Shown piece after piece: positions 1-13,232 of a DNA stretch of 64,000 bases. The stretch lies in NCBI RefSeq assembly GCF_000764305.2, contig NW_025934950.1, forward strand, positions 62,001 through 126,000. The letters run 5' to 3'. Each line of letters begins with the position of its first letter. Position 1 is the first letter of the stretch. Made by a program: the position numbers and the translations under genes. Below the pieces are notes generated by a model. The model was given only the letters and a program-made list of their open reading frames with translations. It was not told where the DNA came from and did no database searches. The stretch is from Hyalella azteca. Taxonomy: Eukaryota > Arthropoda > Malacostraca > Amphipoda > Hyalellidae.

Positions 1-119
1 TTCTCCAGTACAATACAAATTCCCAACTTCAGAGGCATGGTAACAATGAAAGAACAACCTCATCAAACGCTAATGAAGCTTTAAGGCATTTGTGTAGCAT
101 CGACCGATTGACAGCTCAC

Positions 120-159
120 CTCAACTATTTTCTTCAGAGAACTCATATCGCCAACGTAC
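120..159 (-). CDS. Possible 40-nt internal exon, gene unknown
   Basis: Read on the minus strand, a pyrimidine-rich tract ending TTATTTCAG is followed by 40 nt and then a strong donor, GAG|GTGAGC. Only one frame is fully open: after one leading nucleotide it reads YVGDMSSLKKIVE, ending on a complete codon. The combination of acceptor, open frame and donor is suggestive, but so short an exon is easily produced by chance. I do not recognise the peptide and it does not match the PBX family, so it is not assigned to exd. A sequence close to the PBC/MEIS site (CGATTGACAG, 105-114) overlaps the donor side. Confidence 0.25.
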
Positions 160-2700
160 CTGAAATAAGAAAATAAATCCATTACAGTAAGTACGATTAT
201 GAATCATTCATGTCACACATTGGACCAATCATTTGAATGCATTTTCACGGGTGTTTCACTAATTTCGAAAAGTTTCCAACCTTATGATAATGACAACGGA
301 ATTGGTAATAACATCCAAAATATTTTACGGATAAATAAATTTTTTGGTAAAAACTGATATTTTTCTGTCATAAATTTTTTAGAGAATAACTAGTAACGTA
401 GAGTATGGAAAAAGAAATGTCAAATTCAATTTAAATTTTGAATAAAACTAAACGAACAACAAGCCATTCTTTGAAATAGAAACTTACGATAACAAATTTG
501 AATGTGATAGCTCGACATGAAGATGAAACTAGAGTCGGCATCTACAGGTGTGCTGAATAACTACATGCAACAGGAGCTTCCACGGACCATTCAATGGAAC
601 ACTTGTGACCTGACGAAGGCAATATGGTCTGACGCAGGGAACATAAGTTGCAGCTGTACGTAGGCTAACCTAAAGCTTTCTGAGATCTGGGGCGGTACTA
701 TCAGAACTCGCAAGTACACGTTTATTTTGAAGAACCGTCAATGGTTGATTGGTTGACGGAGTTGAAAACTCGTAACTATTTTTGATAATACTGCCCCAGC
801 CTCCCTCAGGCCCGTTTCACAGACTACGACCTAAGTAGTTTTTAAATGAAACATTATTTGCAACTTATTCCGAAGAGTCAAACATTACGTATGAATCAAG
901 AACTTGAGTAAAAGCTATGGTTTCAGTATAAAAAAGAACTCAAAGATTATAAAGAACTAAGATTAACATTTTGAAATAAAATGTTGCAAATGACCTAATA
1001 AAACAATAAATAAATAATAAAACAATAAAAGTACAATTTATCCAAAGAATGTTTACAAATAGTTCAGCTAGGATTAAAACACAGTACACATATTGAAAAT
1101 TTTCAACAGGGATTTCATATTCGCGCTTTTATTTTGACGGTGATTTTACCCTATGTTTTTCCTGGATTATTATTAACTGGATTTAAGAGATTCAAAAGTC
1201 CTAAAACAGATATTTAAATTTAACTTTAGAAATAAGAACCAATATAACACATTTGCCCTCCGAGTTTGAAAGAAGAATCATTTACCTTACAAAATCGTGG
1301 TTATGAATACTGATTGATAACATGAATACTGCTTGCAGGATTGCTTGATCGATGAGAGTAAAACTTATAAAACACAAATTATTGGGACACGAAACAAATA
1401 TTCACCTCGGCCCATTGATAGGACATAATTCATCGCTTGGACATTCAATGCCGGGACTGCAGAGATAAATGACTGAGGTGGAAAATTAGTTTCGAGTGTC
1501 AAACAAGTAGTCACATCAATAAGGAGCCAAGAAATTTTGACTTAAACATCCAAGATCATCAGATGGTTTTTGAGGGGGCGATTAAAAGCAATAATTTTAT
1601 TTTTGAGATTAATGTGCATTGTAAACGAATAGCGTAACATGATTTTTGTGAAGGCAGGTAGAGCACTTGTATCATGAAGTACACGACGTCGTAAATACAG
1701 CGATCATGCAGCGAGGGACGGCGACACGTAATCTTCCATGACACTGGCTGCCAAGTCGCTTTCCCACGACCAGCATGTGCGTCGCACAGTGCAAGATAAA
1801 TGAGGTCGCTTTAACACACGTTCTAAACCGTTACTCAGCTAAACAAAAGAGAAAACTCATAAAAATTCTGCTACTTTTTCATCCTTAACAGTGATGAAAA
1901 ATTAAGAGATCGTGACAGCAAGACAACAACGCACGAGTTAAAACTAAAATAAGAATAAGAATTGTAATTGAATGTTGGTGTAATCTATCATTAGTTCGTA
2001 TCATAATTTATACTTTTTTCAGCACATGTGGAAATTTACCAAAACTAAACACAACAGGGCAAAACTTTATGCAGAACAGAAAAAGGATTGTGTAAATTTG
2101 ACATTCCTTTTGGCTTTAATAAAATAAAATTAAAAAGCGTCAACACAGTAAGAAAAGCTTAGCTAAACACAACAATAACCGAGCTTATTGAGCACATCTT
2201 GATCCTTGCACATGCAACGCCGATTTCGAACAAGAATAAAAAAAAAATAAAATGTTTAAACATAACAGTAAAGTTGATGGAGTTGAATGATATTTTAATA
2301 AAGATAAATTTGCATAAACACGAAATCATTCAAGTTGCGCTGAATAGAAGCACAATTGGGAGAACTCCCAATCCCAATTTATTGATTAGGAGAGTTTTTC
2401 TCATAAAAACTGCCATGCAGAGAGGCACATGCAAGCCGAAGTTAACGAAAATGAAACATTAGCTGCGCAGAAATAATTAGAGAAATAATAATATTCAGTC
2501 GATTTGGCAATTTAATACTTTAATATTAGCTTTATCATACCAATGTCAACAGAAAAATGTGTTATAGCGGGCTGACAATATAAGAACAACCATTTAAAAT
2601 AATATTAGACTACGATAAATTTAACATACAAAGCAACAATATACTCATGAGACAAAAAATTGAATCTTGTATGGTGTGTAGCAGAGAAGGACAACACGCG
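160..2700. other. AT-rich sequence without recognisable gene
   Basis: Short frames only, A/T runs, no repeat array or RNA gene seen. Confidence 0.6.
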
Positions 2701-3000
2701 AGCGGATTATGGAGTGTGGCCGCTTGCACGCCATAAGCCGTAATATAAAGTGAGATACGCGCGCGTGTGGCGCTACAGTACCGCAGTAAGGCGCACGATG
2801 AGCAGTGCGTTGAGCCACCACAAGTTGCAGTTAGTGTGACAGCAGCAACGCCACCTCGACCGGTAATGTACCATGTTTTGGGGGGCTTTTTCCCCGTGTC
2901 CGACACTAGCGTAACAACCACAAAAAGCAACGGTAAACTGAGCTTCTCATTGGCGTTAAATTATCGCTACGAGCCAAGGGCCTGCGATCCCCGACGATAA
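2701..3000. other. GC-richer patch with TATA-like box
   Basis: A locally GC-rich stretch containing TATAAAG at 2744-2750 followed by CG-rich sequence. Both strands stay open for 75-105 codons here, as expected where stop codons are rare. The minus-strand frame has no ATG until near its end and the plus-strand frame begins without ATG. It could be a promoter, an exon fragment or neither; nothing in the translations is recognised. Confidence 0.25.
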
Positions 3001-3389
3001 AAGAGACCGCGTCACGCTAAATGCCGTTCAAAAAATGAGAAATGAGAGCTACCAGGCTTTTTCTTTTTGTTCCGGTATATTTCACTATGACTAGAACATT
3101 TAACGCGCATTGTTCTAAGATTGCCTCAAAATTGACGCAACATTGAGAATCTAAAACATAAATAGGGTTTTTAATGCGAAGTCTTTTGTCTTGTGATGTT
3201 GCTGGGATTAAATTTCTAAAAATTGTCAAGCTAGATAAAGTATCGTCTTCAAATGAGATGGGACAATGGAGCTTAGTCTACATAAGAAAGAATATCAATT
3301 TAGGCTTTCATACGTCAGTAACGCAAGAGAAGTCACAGCTTGTATAAATAATAAACAAAATTCAGCATTTCTCTGATATGAGAAATGCA

Positions 3390-3500
3390 GATCCGAAGAC
3401 GGCGCCGCGCAGGTCTCGGCGCTCCAGGCGCCTCCCCTCGCCTGGTCGCGCGGGTTTAGCTCACTTCCGAACTAATTTCCGTCGCAGAGTTCGGCTCAGA
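3390..3500. other. CG-rich patch with hairpin
   Basis: CG-rich island in AT-rich surroundings. It contains a perfect 7-bp inverted repeat, CCAGGCG at 3424-3430 and CGCCTGG at 3439-3445, separated by 8 nt. The plus-strand frame through it is arginine-rich and unrecognised. Confidence 0.3.
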
Positions 3501-3739
3501 ATGAGCCTTCTGCCTTCCACATACACACCTACAACGAATGTGCTTCCTTATCAAATAATGGCCGAGCCTTCATTGAATATCATATCAATTGCTGCTACTA
3601 ATGGTGCACTATACTACACTCTTATTTATGAAATCACGATAGATCAATTTTTGGTAAAATCGTCCGAGCTGAGTTTAACAGAACAAGCAGGCGAATCTTA
3701 CTGCCCAATCCACACAAAAGTTTGACACTCTCAATTGAA

Positions 3740-6700
3740 CTTTCAACGAAATAATCAGTAAGCCCATCAGCAACTTAGTTAAAATTTGAAAGTAAAATAA
3801 TGAAACACTACCATCAATTTCAGGAAATTGTATTATAACTCCAGCAAATCAATCTCAATCGTCAAAACACGACAAAAAAACGTTCAAATTATCGACACAA
3901 GTTCGAAGGGTTATTCCGACAAAAGCATTCAAATTTTGGCGAAGTGTGCGGAAGGTATTGAGACATTGGAGCGTGAATTACTTAGAATTGGAGCGAGGGG
4001 AGAGGCGCAGCAATAAGAGAAGACTTGTGAGCGCCGAGCATGCGGCTATTTATTGGACGGCAGTTGAACGAAAGTCAGACCTGCCTGCTGTGTCGCTAGT
4101 CTCTACACTGCGCACTGCAGTGCACGCAATTATTGAACTTTATCCTCAGACAGCATTCATTGGAAATATACCAATGTAAAATGTTTTGAGATGTGTCCTT
4201 ACTCTCAGCTAGAGATTCTTCGAGCCGTCTCTGAATACCTCCAGACGAAATGCCTATTTAAATAAGTATTAAAATTAACTATAAGTTGACTTAAAATCAC
4301 CTTAAAAAGTTTCTGCAAAACTCAACAGGTATAATAGCACAAAACAAAAAAAAAATATTAACTCAGTACTCACTGCAGTAAGTGACAGAGCGCATTTTCT
4401 CGTCTACGAAAACGTGAAGTCACGGACAGACGAACAGACAGACGGACATGACGAGCACAATAGCGCCTTTTTTCCATAAATGAGAAAATACGCCAAAAAG
4501 CGCAATCTCACACCTCTATAGTTCAATATATTGATTAGTTATTCAGTGCCTTGAAATAACAAATGACGTTTAAACAAGTTGGGGCGCTGAAACCATGCAA
4601 GAGAGTAATACTCGTGCAAAAGTATTTTTCAATAATTCCACAGAAGGTGTAGTTGCTCTACTGACAAAAATGCAGCATTAATTTTGTCTCGCCTCGCTTT
4701 CGAGTTTTAGAAAACCTTGACGAGTTAAGAGCAGGTAACAGCTTCTCCAATACAGCGCCATGCACGGCAATAAGGCTACGGGGTCCCGCGATACAGTAAA
4801 GCCAACGGGGAGGGTGAGGGGCAACAGCGAAGGGGGCAAGGTAATTTAGTTGGCAAGTGTGTGTGATTTATGGGACCGTTTTGACGAGTTGCTCAACCGA
4901 GGGCCCGAATTACAAAGAACAATTGCCGCAAAAGGCACTAATTGTCAGAAAGCTTCAGCTCCTGAGTGCCGCTACGCGCTGCACACGAGCAACGTTACAT
5001 TGTAACGATTCAAAGAGTGACACTCATGTTTCTTACAGACAATGCAGAATGGAGCACAAGTCTGATTCGCATAACCGTCAATTTTGGCCCACTTCAGTGC
5101 TTTCAACGAATTTTTAAAGAATAATTTCGCTCGTAACTTGAATTTATTATAGCTACTAAACGGCATGAATGAATTCAAGTCCATTGAGAAACAACCTTGT
5201 TTGTTTCTTATCAAACGTATAAGTGTTCTAAAAAATATGAAAGTTGAAGCTTCCCAAACATTGGAATCATTTTAACTCGCAAAGAAAAACACGGCGCATA
5301 GAAATACTTCCTGCTTCAAAGGAATACCTGCAACAGTTAGCCAGTAAAAGAATTCACTCAAACATGGGAGCTTGGTGGAACGATTGCCCGACACTAGCGA
5401 ACACTTTTGTTCGCTAATTCAACGCTCGGGTCAAAACAAAAGACAGAAAGACAAAGCTGAGGCAGCATTGGTGCCAATGGGTGCCAATGCCGGTATTTCG
5501 GAGGAGGCTTAACTATGTCTGACGCCGCACGCGACACTCCATAGACAAACGCAACGATGTCATGAGCCCGTCAACACGTGTATACCTCATGAGTTCACCA
5601 CACGACAGGACCGAGCATTGATGGATACAGAACAGTAAGATGCCTCCCGGGCTATAGCAGTAATAAAAAAGTTAAGCAGATTTTATTAGCTCACCCTAAC
5701 CATTTACGGGAACAGCGATGGGATCGTTGAATAGGCTGAGTAAGAGCGGGTTATTTCACTCAAATCCCGATCCACTTAATGAAATGTATCTACATTTGTG
5801 CCACTCTTCACTCTTACTCCAGCCCAAGCTGTAACTTTCCATTTTTTATCAAGAATCCACATACGAAACAATTGCACGATGCATACATGAGAACAAACTC
5901 ACTTGTTCGAGGAAAACATTTGTGGTTAATACGCACAGTACAAAGCTGTGTCTTTTTATTAGATCATCAATAATTTCAACATTTCAAGGAAGTAAAATTG
6001 GAACAATAAAAACGATTTACAGCCAGCAAGTCACATATATTTCATTGATGCACCTGCATCACAGATGCCTGAGCATGCAACATGATAGCATTCACGCCCA
6101 TATCGCTCAGTTACAGCGCAAAAATGAGCTCAAAGATGCAGCAGCATATCTGGCCTACACGGCTTACGTTTAAAACGCTGCGACGGCCCAACTTGAGGAA
6201 ATTCATTTTATTAGAAGCAGAGATGACCGTTAAAGTGAAATAAAGTCAGATTGACGCAGGTCAGGGCAACAACAGCAGACTGTTTGGCAAGGATGCGTTT
6301 GCGACAAGTTTACAAATAATTGCACAACAGGATTTGCTGGTGTGTTCATACGATCAGCCTGGTATATTGCAACGCACTTGCTTATAATTATTGAAATAAG
6401 AATCAAAACCGAATTTTCGGTTCATGATTCATTCGGAGGATCCGTTGAGTTCACAAACAGCAGTTAGAACTTTATGGAATGTGATGTCGAGCGCATGCAA
6501 TTTGGTCGTCTAATCGATGACATCGACGGGTGTCCGTCAGGACACAACGACACTAATTAGGCTCCCCTTGGAAAGTCCGAAGGCAATTCTCGAGCGCAGC
6601 GTACTCCTGCTTTTCGATCGAGAATCTAGGGAGAAGCAGAGAGCGTCAAATTAAAAACTAATAGGTTTTCATGGAGAAAGGCAATGAAATTTTCAACTAC

Positions 6701-7150
6701 GGCGCTATCGAGCTCCAGTGATATTTATAGTATATAGGGGCTCGATTCTACTAAACATATACAACTGTTGCACGAAAATTTCGAGCACTGATGAAATCAA
6801 ATAAATCTCAATTGAAAAATACCGGCGAGAACGCACATTGAATCAAGGACATGAGTGTACTCCAGAGGCATCAAATACAGGAGTACTAGTGAGAAGTGGT
6901 AGTTAGTCGGTACACAATTAAGCAAGTGCTTCATTACAATGAGTAGGGGAACGGCGCATAGCGGTCTTCTTCACAAGTTGTCAATCTGCCAAAGTCGAGC
7001 GACGAGCCGACAAAGAATGAGAGTGCCAAATACAAGCCGTATGCCAGGCCGGGCGCACGAAATATTGTGTATGCAGCTAACAACATCCAAATGAAGTGCA
7101 CGCTGCACAGGTACAGGCAAACAGTGATCCGCTTCGTACTGGTCTCTCAA
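3740..7150. other. No recognisable gene; minor repeats
   Basis: Mostly AT-rich. Holds a (GACA/GACG) tract at 4424-4447 of the kind often found at the end of arthropod interspersed repeats, and a 6-bp hairpin GTGTCC-gtca-GGACAC at 6530-6545. No gene model is supported. Confidence 0.5.
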
Positions 7151-7155
7151 TCAAT

Positions 7156-7260
7156 CAGCATTGATGAATGATAAATTTATCAGCATTGATAGTTGATTAA
7201 TTAAACAGCATTAATAGTAGACCAATTAAACAGCATTAATATTGAACAATTAAAAAGCAT
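7156..7260. repeat. Degenerate 25-bp tandem repeat
   Basis: Copies beginning CAGCATT(G/A)AT start at 7156, 7181, 7206 and 7231, exactly 25 bp apart, with a decayed fifth copy near 7254. Spacers are AT-rich and include TGATTAAT. Confidence 0.75.
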
Positions 7261-7982
7261 TTATGAAAGATGTACGGCAGATCCTCAATCTTAGAGTGGC
7301 CAGCGATAATCCGTGGAATTTAGCACGCAGGCAATTATGTCCTCGGTGACGTCGAGAGTGCAATGGTCTGGAGCCTCAGAGGGGAAGAAGGGGCGGTAGG
7401 GAGAGGTGGATGGCGCGCAATTGCCATGAGGAAGACGCAATTGACGCACAGTACGGGGCCAGCTAATGAAGACACCTGGCACCACGCAAGCGACCTCGCG
7501 TGCCTTCTTCACTCACTAGTCTACTGTGAACTTACGACCCACACAAACATTTCACACAAATTACCATAATTGCGTTTTGCAAAGGTTTCCAGTTCTTTTG
7601 AAATTTTTCTAAAACTCTCGAAACCGTTCTTATTATTTAGATAACTACAAATTAAAGATTCACACTTGAGGAAACAGTATATTAAGACAAAATATACCGA
7701 ACAACTAACGATACCATAATCACGATAACGGTGGGTCATCTCAAGATCAAAGTAACACTATTTTAGAGTGCTATAAGTTGGCGATTTCTGTAGAATGAGC
7801 TGGCATTCTAAGACAGTAGTACGAAGCCTGCTTTACAAGCGTTCCGGCTTGAGACGTGCAAATCGACAATGACGGCTTCTACATGATTGTAAAATATGTG
7901 CTGCACCAAACTTATCCTGTAAGGTGAGCAGAGCGGTGAGTGTTGGTGGTGCAGAGAAGAGGGAGGCGTGAGAGCTCTTGTG

Positions 7983-8369
7983 ATGTTGTTGCTGGGCCTC
8001 GTGTGCATTATTGCCATTGTGCGGTGGGGTTTCTATCAGCGTTATGTTCCAAGTGATGTCTGCGGAGCTATTGAGGAGCTTCCAGGGATAACGCGCTCTG
8101 ATGAAGAGATTGTGTCGACCCTTCCCGCTGCTTTACGCCTCTCGCAACGACGGCCTACCGACTTCTATACAAGTCCGCACAGCCTGCCTGCCACCGTCGT
8201 CTTCTTGCTGGACTTTCTGTGTTCCGAGTCCGGTCAGCGGCTTTCGTGCAGCACAAAACTGATATGGCATCGTTATAAACGACATTTTTTAGTTCGCCCA
8301 TTTCAGTTGCCAGTCACAATTTGCGGAACAAGCTTGCGTAGTGCAAGTCTTTTACAAATATTTTGGTAG
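7983..8369 (+). CDS. Candidate 128-residue ORF with N-terminal hydrophobic segment
   Basis: Open reading frame from the first ATG at 7983 to TAG at 8367-8369; the frame is open back to 7923 without another ATG. The N-terminus is strongly hydrophobic (MLLLGLVCIIAIVRWGFYQR), resembling a signal anchor or signal peptide, followed by a polar region with an acidic stretch (IEELPGITRSDEEIV). Codon composition looks gene-like and the local GC content is above the surroundings. It lies antisense inside the inferred exd intron. No family is recognised, no promoter is evident, and the length is only modestly more than chance allows in a GC-richer patch. It could be a terminal exon, a remnant or spurious. 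Confidence 0.22.
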   Translation: MLLLGLVCIIAIVRWGFYQRYVPSDVCGAIEELPGITRSDEEIVSTLPAALRLSQRRPTDFYTSPHSLPATVVFLLDFLCSESGQRLSCSTKLIWHRYKRHFLVRPFQLPVTICGTSLRSASLLQIFW

Positions 8370-8812
8370 CACCGAACTAAAGTAAAATATGTCACGGATT
8401 CTTTATAGTTTACGCTTAAATATAGTTATGGTTAACGTTGAGGACAGTACGTATACTATGGAACCGCTCATCATAGAAATCGTTCCTATCCGCTATAAAT
8501 GTATAGTTTTCCGTAAAACGGTATTTTTATGCCGACTTATTTGCCGTGCAGTGGTTTGATGACGGACAGGAATTTGTTGTTAGAACTTCGCATTATCTTC
8601 CAGTAGGTATCGCAATAATAGTAATTAAAAAGATTGCGTCGGAAATTTTTGCGCGACTTTTTATTTTTCTTGACTTTCTTCCGGTACAAGCGACGCGTCG
8701 TAGGTTCATCAATTTTCATTAAAGTTTCTTCATCTTTTCAAGTATCACATAGTCGAAACATTTTAATTGCAAAATACGGCTACATGTTGTCGTATAGCAA
8801 TATATTGTAATT

Positions 8813-9109
8813 ATGGTTCATTTAAGTATGTTATATGCTTGCAATGAGGACACAGACCGCCCCGATGCACCGGCCTGCGACGGTCATCGGTGTGAAGGCA
8901 AGTGTTCACGCGAACAGCAGCCTTGCTGGAGCGGATGTGGATCGCGTCCATACTCTGGCGAGCGCAACTTTTATGGCTTGGAGCTGCACAGTTTTCATGA
9001 TTTATGGGAAAGAATAATCCACTGCTTCCTGCTGCTTATCCATGCAATACTGGACGACTGTTTTCTCGCCACCGAACGACCGGTAGACCGTCTAGCTCTA
9101 CAAGTTTAA
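8813..9109 (+). CDS. Candidate Cys-rich 98-residue ORF
   Basis: ATG-initiated frame at 8813. The first half is cysteine-rich (six Cys between residues 10 and 43, including CEGKCSREQQPCWSGC) and the second half is hydrophobic with two more cysteines. There is no clear signal peptide, so a secreted peptide is not supported; an exon of a larger extracellular protein or a chance frame are equally possible. No match to a family is recognised. Confidence 0.18.
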   Translation: MVHLSMLYACNEDTDRPDAPACDGHRCEGKCSREQQPCWSGCGSRPYSGERNFYGLELHSFHDLWERIIHCFLLLIHAILDDCFLATERPVDRLALQV

Positions 9110-12100
9110 CCGAACTGAACTTGAATCTTCGCCTCGACCTTCTCTTCACCGAAATTATTTTGTGTTTATAGTTGACGTCTACGCAAATTTTGCAGACGTG
9201 AGGTGTCTCAGACGACCCGAAATAGAGGCGTGTCCGTAATAAATTAGATATAATACAAATTATTGTGTCGCGTTTCATTGTTGTAGTGGGGCGTGAGAGT
9301 TGTTGGGCTCAAGCTCGTAAAAGAAACTGTTGCTCACTGAAAGAATATCGCTTCCTTTTAATAGATGTAGAGTTTTCGTTCGGCTAATTAGCGCAGTTTC
9401 TGGTGGCAGCGAGCGTTAAGTGCGAGTGTATTTTAGGAGGGTTAAAATTTTTCATTTCGTGTAGTGAAGTTGATCATATACAATCAAGTAAGAAAATGCA
9501 TAAATAATTTCTAAATATTTATAAATAACAAATAATTAATATTTTCTACTAAAACTATTATTACTTACCTAAACGAAAAAAAAACAAATAAGGTAAAAAG
9601 ATATTCACTGCACAGTAATCTGAAAAAGATGGGATAAATGAAGATAAAAGAAATACAAATAAGCGCAATAATGGCCAAGAATTTATCAATTGAGTGATAC
9701 AAAAGAAAAATATTGTCAGAATTTCTCACAACAAAGGAACTACGGAAGTTGCGAGTCCCGTGGATCGCAGAAATGATCGCTCGATAAGAAGCGCTCTGCT
9801 AATGAAGGACGGACAGCAATTAAATAGCAATAAAAAATGCAATCCACAACGACAAGAGCACGCACGGGAGTTATTGCTCAGCGGTAGGTGTGTGTGCAAG
9901 CACTTTCATCAGCAAATATTGGTAACAAGATTGATACGAGCTCTAGTTCTCCACTGCAGAATTTAATTATTAAATTGTTAAACAAAATGTACTATACTCA
10001 GCATTTTAAAGCCATTACAAATTTAAAATGTGAGTAAATTCATTGAAATAATATTTCAGAATTTATATTAACCATAAGTGCTGTAAATTACAGGAAAGGA
10101 TTTTTTTAGAATAGTCAAGTCACTGGAGTTAATTTCTGCAATAAATACTCAAGAAATAGTCGTAGTCCGATACCCGAACCGGCAAGTCGCGCTCGTGACT
10201 GAAGGCGCTGCAGTAAATCAGGAATGGCAAGACGATCATGCGAAGTGATTAAGAGCTAGTCACGTCTAAAACTTTTAATTGCCTCTAAGACCCATCACCG
10301 ATAATACGAGAACGAACAATTCAGAGTTTATAAGAGTGGCGCGCTCGCCGAGGAGAAGATGTAAGAATAAAAGTTCCCGGTAAACGTACTCAGTAAAATC
10401 CTATAGAGACGAATAGCACATATCAGTTTACATTATTTCAGTGATAGGGACAAGATGATTGTGTAATGATGAATGCAATAACAGATATATATGAATGTAA
10501 TCAACATGCTTCGGAATGGGTGATCAGGTCGAAGCGCTATTAGAAAAAAATGTGTGAAAAATATAATTTCAAAATCAAAACCAAATAATACCCTACAAAT
10601 ACAAATTATTATGAATAATTTAAACCAATTTTAAGTCGGTGCTGAAATTTCGAGCCATAAAAAAGGTCGATACGAAAAAGTTTGCGTGCGTGGACCGATG
10701 AGCGCATCACGCGCATCACAGCAACCATTATGTCTGCCATCAAAAGCATCACGACCTGTGACATCATCACTAGATAACTAAAATGTTCTCGAGACAAGGC
10801 GCTACAAACTAGTACATTGTACGTTTGTATCTTGGCGCCGGCTTCCTTGAAGACCAGAGTGCAAATCTTTTTAATAACTTTATTTTCATTTTTCCAAAAT
10901 TTAGTATTTGTAAATTCGAACATTAGGTTTCTAAGGGATATCTAAATGCGTTACAATAATATCTTTTCGAATAAAAATTATTCATTATCATGTAAAATGA
11001 AGGCTTTTTAGCGCTTGAAATTGAGATATTGGAATGACATAAATAAAATATCAAGTATTAAAGATACTACTTGAAAATCAAAAGTAAAAATTCTTCTGAT
11101 AATAATTTCGATACCCACACAAATAGAGAGGTTTGCAAATTGATGAGGGCTTCAGCTATGGCCAGTGTTGCAGGGTCGGGGCACCGCATGACGATGCTGG
11201 TGCAAGCTTCAAATGTCGCGCGAGTGATGGTTTCGCTGTGAGCCTCCCTCATACAGTTCCTGGGTCCTCCGGACTGGAGGTGGCAAATAAAACGCTGCAT
11301 TGTTCCTGTAGTGTTGAACGAGACTAGTCACACGCGAAACGGAAGATCTGGGGGGAATTCCAACATTAGTTTTTCACTAGTGACTTAAAATCCACGAATT
11401 GGCAGGTAGATCTTACAACTTGGAGCAACTGATACCAAGTTCACATTGTGCTTACAATCGCAGGTTTTTCTCCAAGCCAATGAATAAGCATGGCAGGTCT
11501 CGTTTGAAGGCGGTCTTAAGGTGTCAGCTCGGTAAATATAGCAGCAGGCAACATCCTCTTGCACATAAAATTGCGTAGGTGAACCGTATGAAAACAAATT
11601 AGAAGCTCGTCTGAAACTGTTATTGTCATAAAAAAATTTCAAATTTATTTGAGAGGACAAACAAGAGCAGAAAATTAGGCATAAGGATCCGATAGGAGGT
11701 TACGTGAGATACTTTTTTGCATAAAAATCCTAATCGTAACTTTTTGCATAAAAATTCTAATCGTAAAGAATGAGAATCTAATGGTTAAATTGCGCACTTA
11801 TAGTAATAAGTGCAAATTGCTACCTATAAATGGTGTTCAAAGTAGAACAATAATATGGTACTTTAGGCACTTTAATATCAATCATCGCTTATCGATGACT
11901 GGTGTGCATCGGAGATTATACGATACGATATTTCTATAAATCATATGAAGTAAAGAAATATCAATATTATTAACAAACAATAAGCATTTAGCGGACCTCG
12001 CATTCAGGCTTGGTCCTCGTAGAAGCACAAAGGCATGAAGAATTGAATTTCTATTGTTGTCATCGTGCATAATTAGCAGCTATGGATTTCGGATCGGCAC

Positions 12101-12570
12101 AACACGCATGGCAGCGTTGCAGTGGAATAAGATGTGAGATTTTATCCTCTAAAAATGTAGTAACGCATTAATTTAATACTGACCCAAATAGACAAATTTG
12201 TTTTTGCAACAAAATTAAGTCTCATTTACGTGAAAAAGTATGTTCATGTTGATCACATAAAAAATATTTGCATGCTTATAGAAAGTCCTAACAGATGACG
12301 CTTATTTAATCTTGCGGTAAGATCGGGAGAATTAAGCACACCTGCTATCTAGTCAGAGCATAAACATCCCGCAGTTGGATTAAGATCAACAGGCGCTAAA
12401 TTCAGAGGAATCACAGCGATATTTTCCTGAAGCCAGGATTTTACCGTAAATGAAGGTCAAAACTCTCGTCTGATATTGATCATAGCTATAACGCTGTCAA
12501 CATAAAATAAATAGTTTGAAGCCCAGATCCTGAATGATATGGGCAAAGTGTTGAGTTAATATACAGGAGC
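9110..12570. other. No recognisable gene
   Basis: AT-rich sequence with scattered short frames on both strands; no convincing exon, array or RNA gene. Confidence 0.55.
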
Positions 12571-12577
12571 GAAAGAT

Positions 12578-12844
12578 TCATTCGACATGAGGCCCGTACA
12601 TAGCGTTGCATGTCTGGAAGTCATGAAGTGGTGCTACACTGGCCCATTCGAGCGCTGCTTTGAAGCAAGTAATAATGTCCGTAATGCCCCAATGATGGCA
12701 AGACAGGCTATGGTTACACCCTAGTGCCACCGGCCAACGGTAGCGAATCCATCCATCCAGCGCTACCGTGACCTCACCCAGGCCAATATTACCTGTAGCG
12801 CAGTTATAGACAACCTTCATTGTATCCTCATAGTTGACCAACAC
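12578..12844 (-). other. Open frame in GC-rich patch, possible exon or remnant
   Basis: About 88 codons open on the minus strand with gene-like codon composition. No ATG opens it; the first is at codon 9 (12820). Good donor-like sites occur inside: ACAG|GTAATA and CTGG|GTGAGG, so a short exon is conceivable. The translation is unrecognised. Confidence 0.18.
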
Positions 12845-13232
12845 GCCGTATCTTCCGGCACGTTATCGACAATGCCTTGCCTGAGACTTGGCCAGGAACT
12901 GTCCATTAAAGTCACACAAAAATGATCGATTAATTAAGCATTAACGAGCATCATGAGACGATATGTGCTAGTTGTACATCCCGTGATAGATTATACTTTT
13001 ATAAATAGTTATATAATGTAGTTATATTTTTTAAACTTCAGAGTTTCGAAGTTTATAGATCTTCGCGGCTTTGTTTCGCGAGTTACGAAGCCTGGTTCCA
13101 AAAAATGTATAGTGCTATTTGAGCGCGTATCCACAATACCTATAGTTTCGAGTTATTACCAGAACATGACATTTTATAAATGGTTGTGGAATTGTGAGCC
13201 ATCATAAAACGAGTAGGGGCAGGTTGGGTGTA

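Noticed and set aside
7194..7201. TGATTAAT as a Hox-Exd binding site
   Set aside because: The motif is frequent in AT-rich DNA and here lies in a degenerate tandem repeat.
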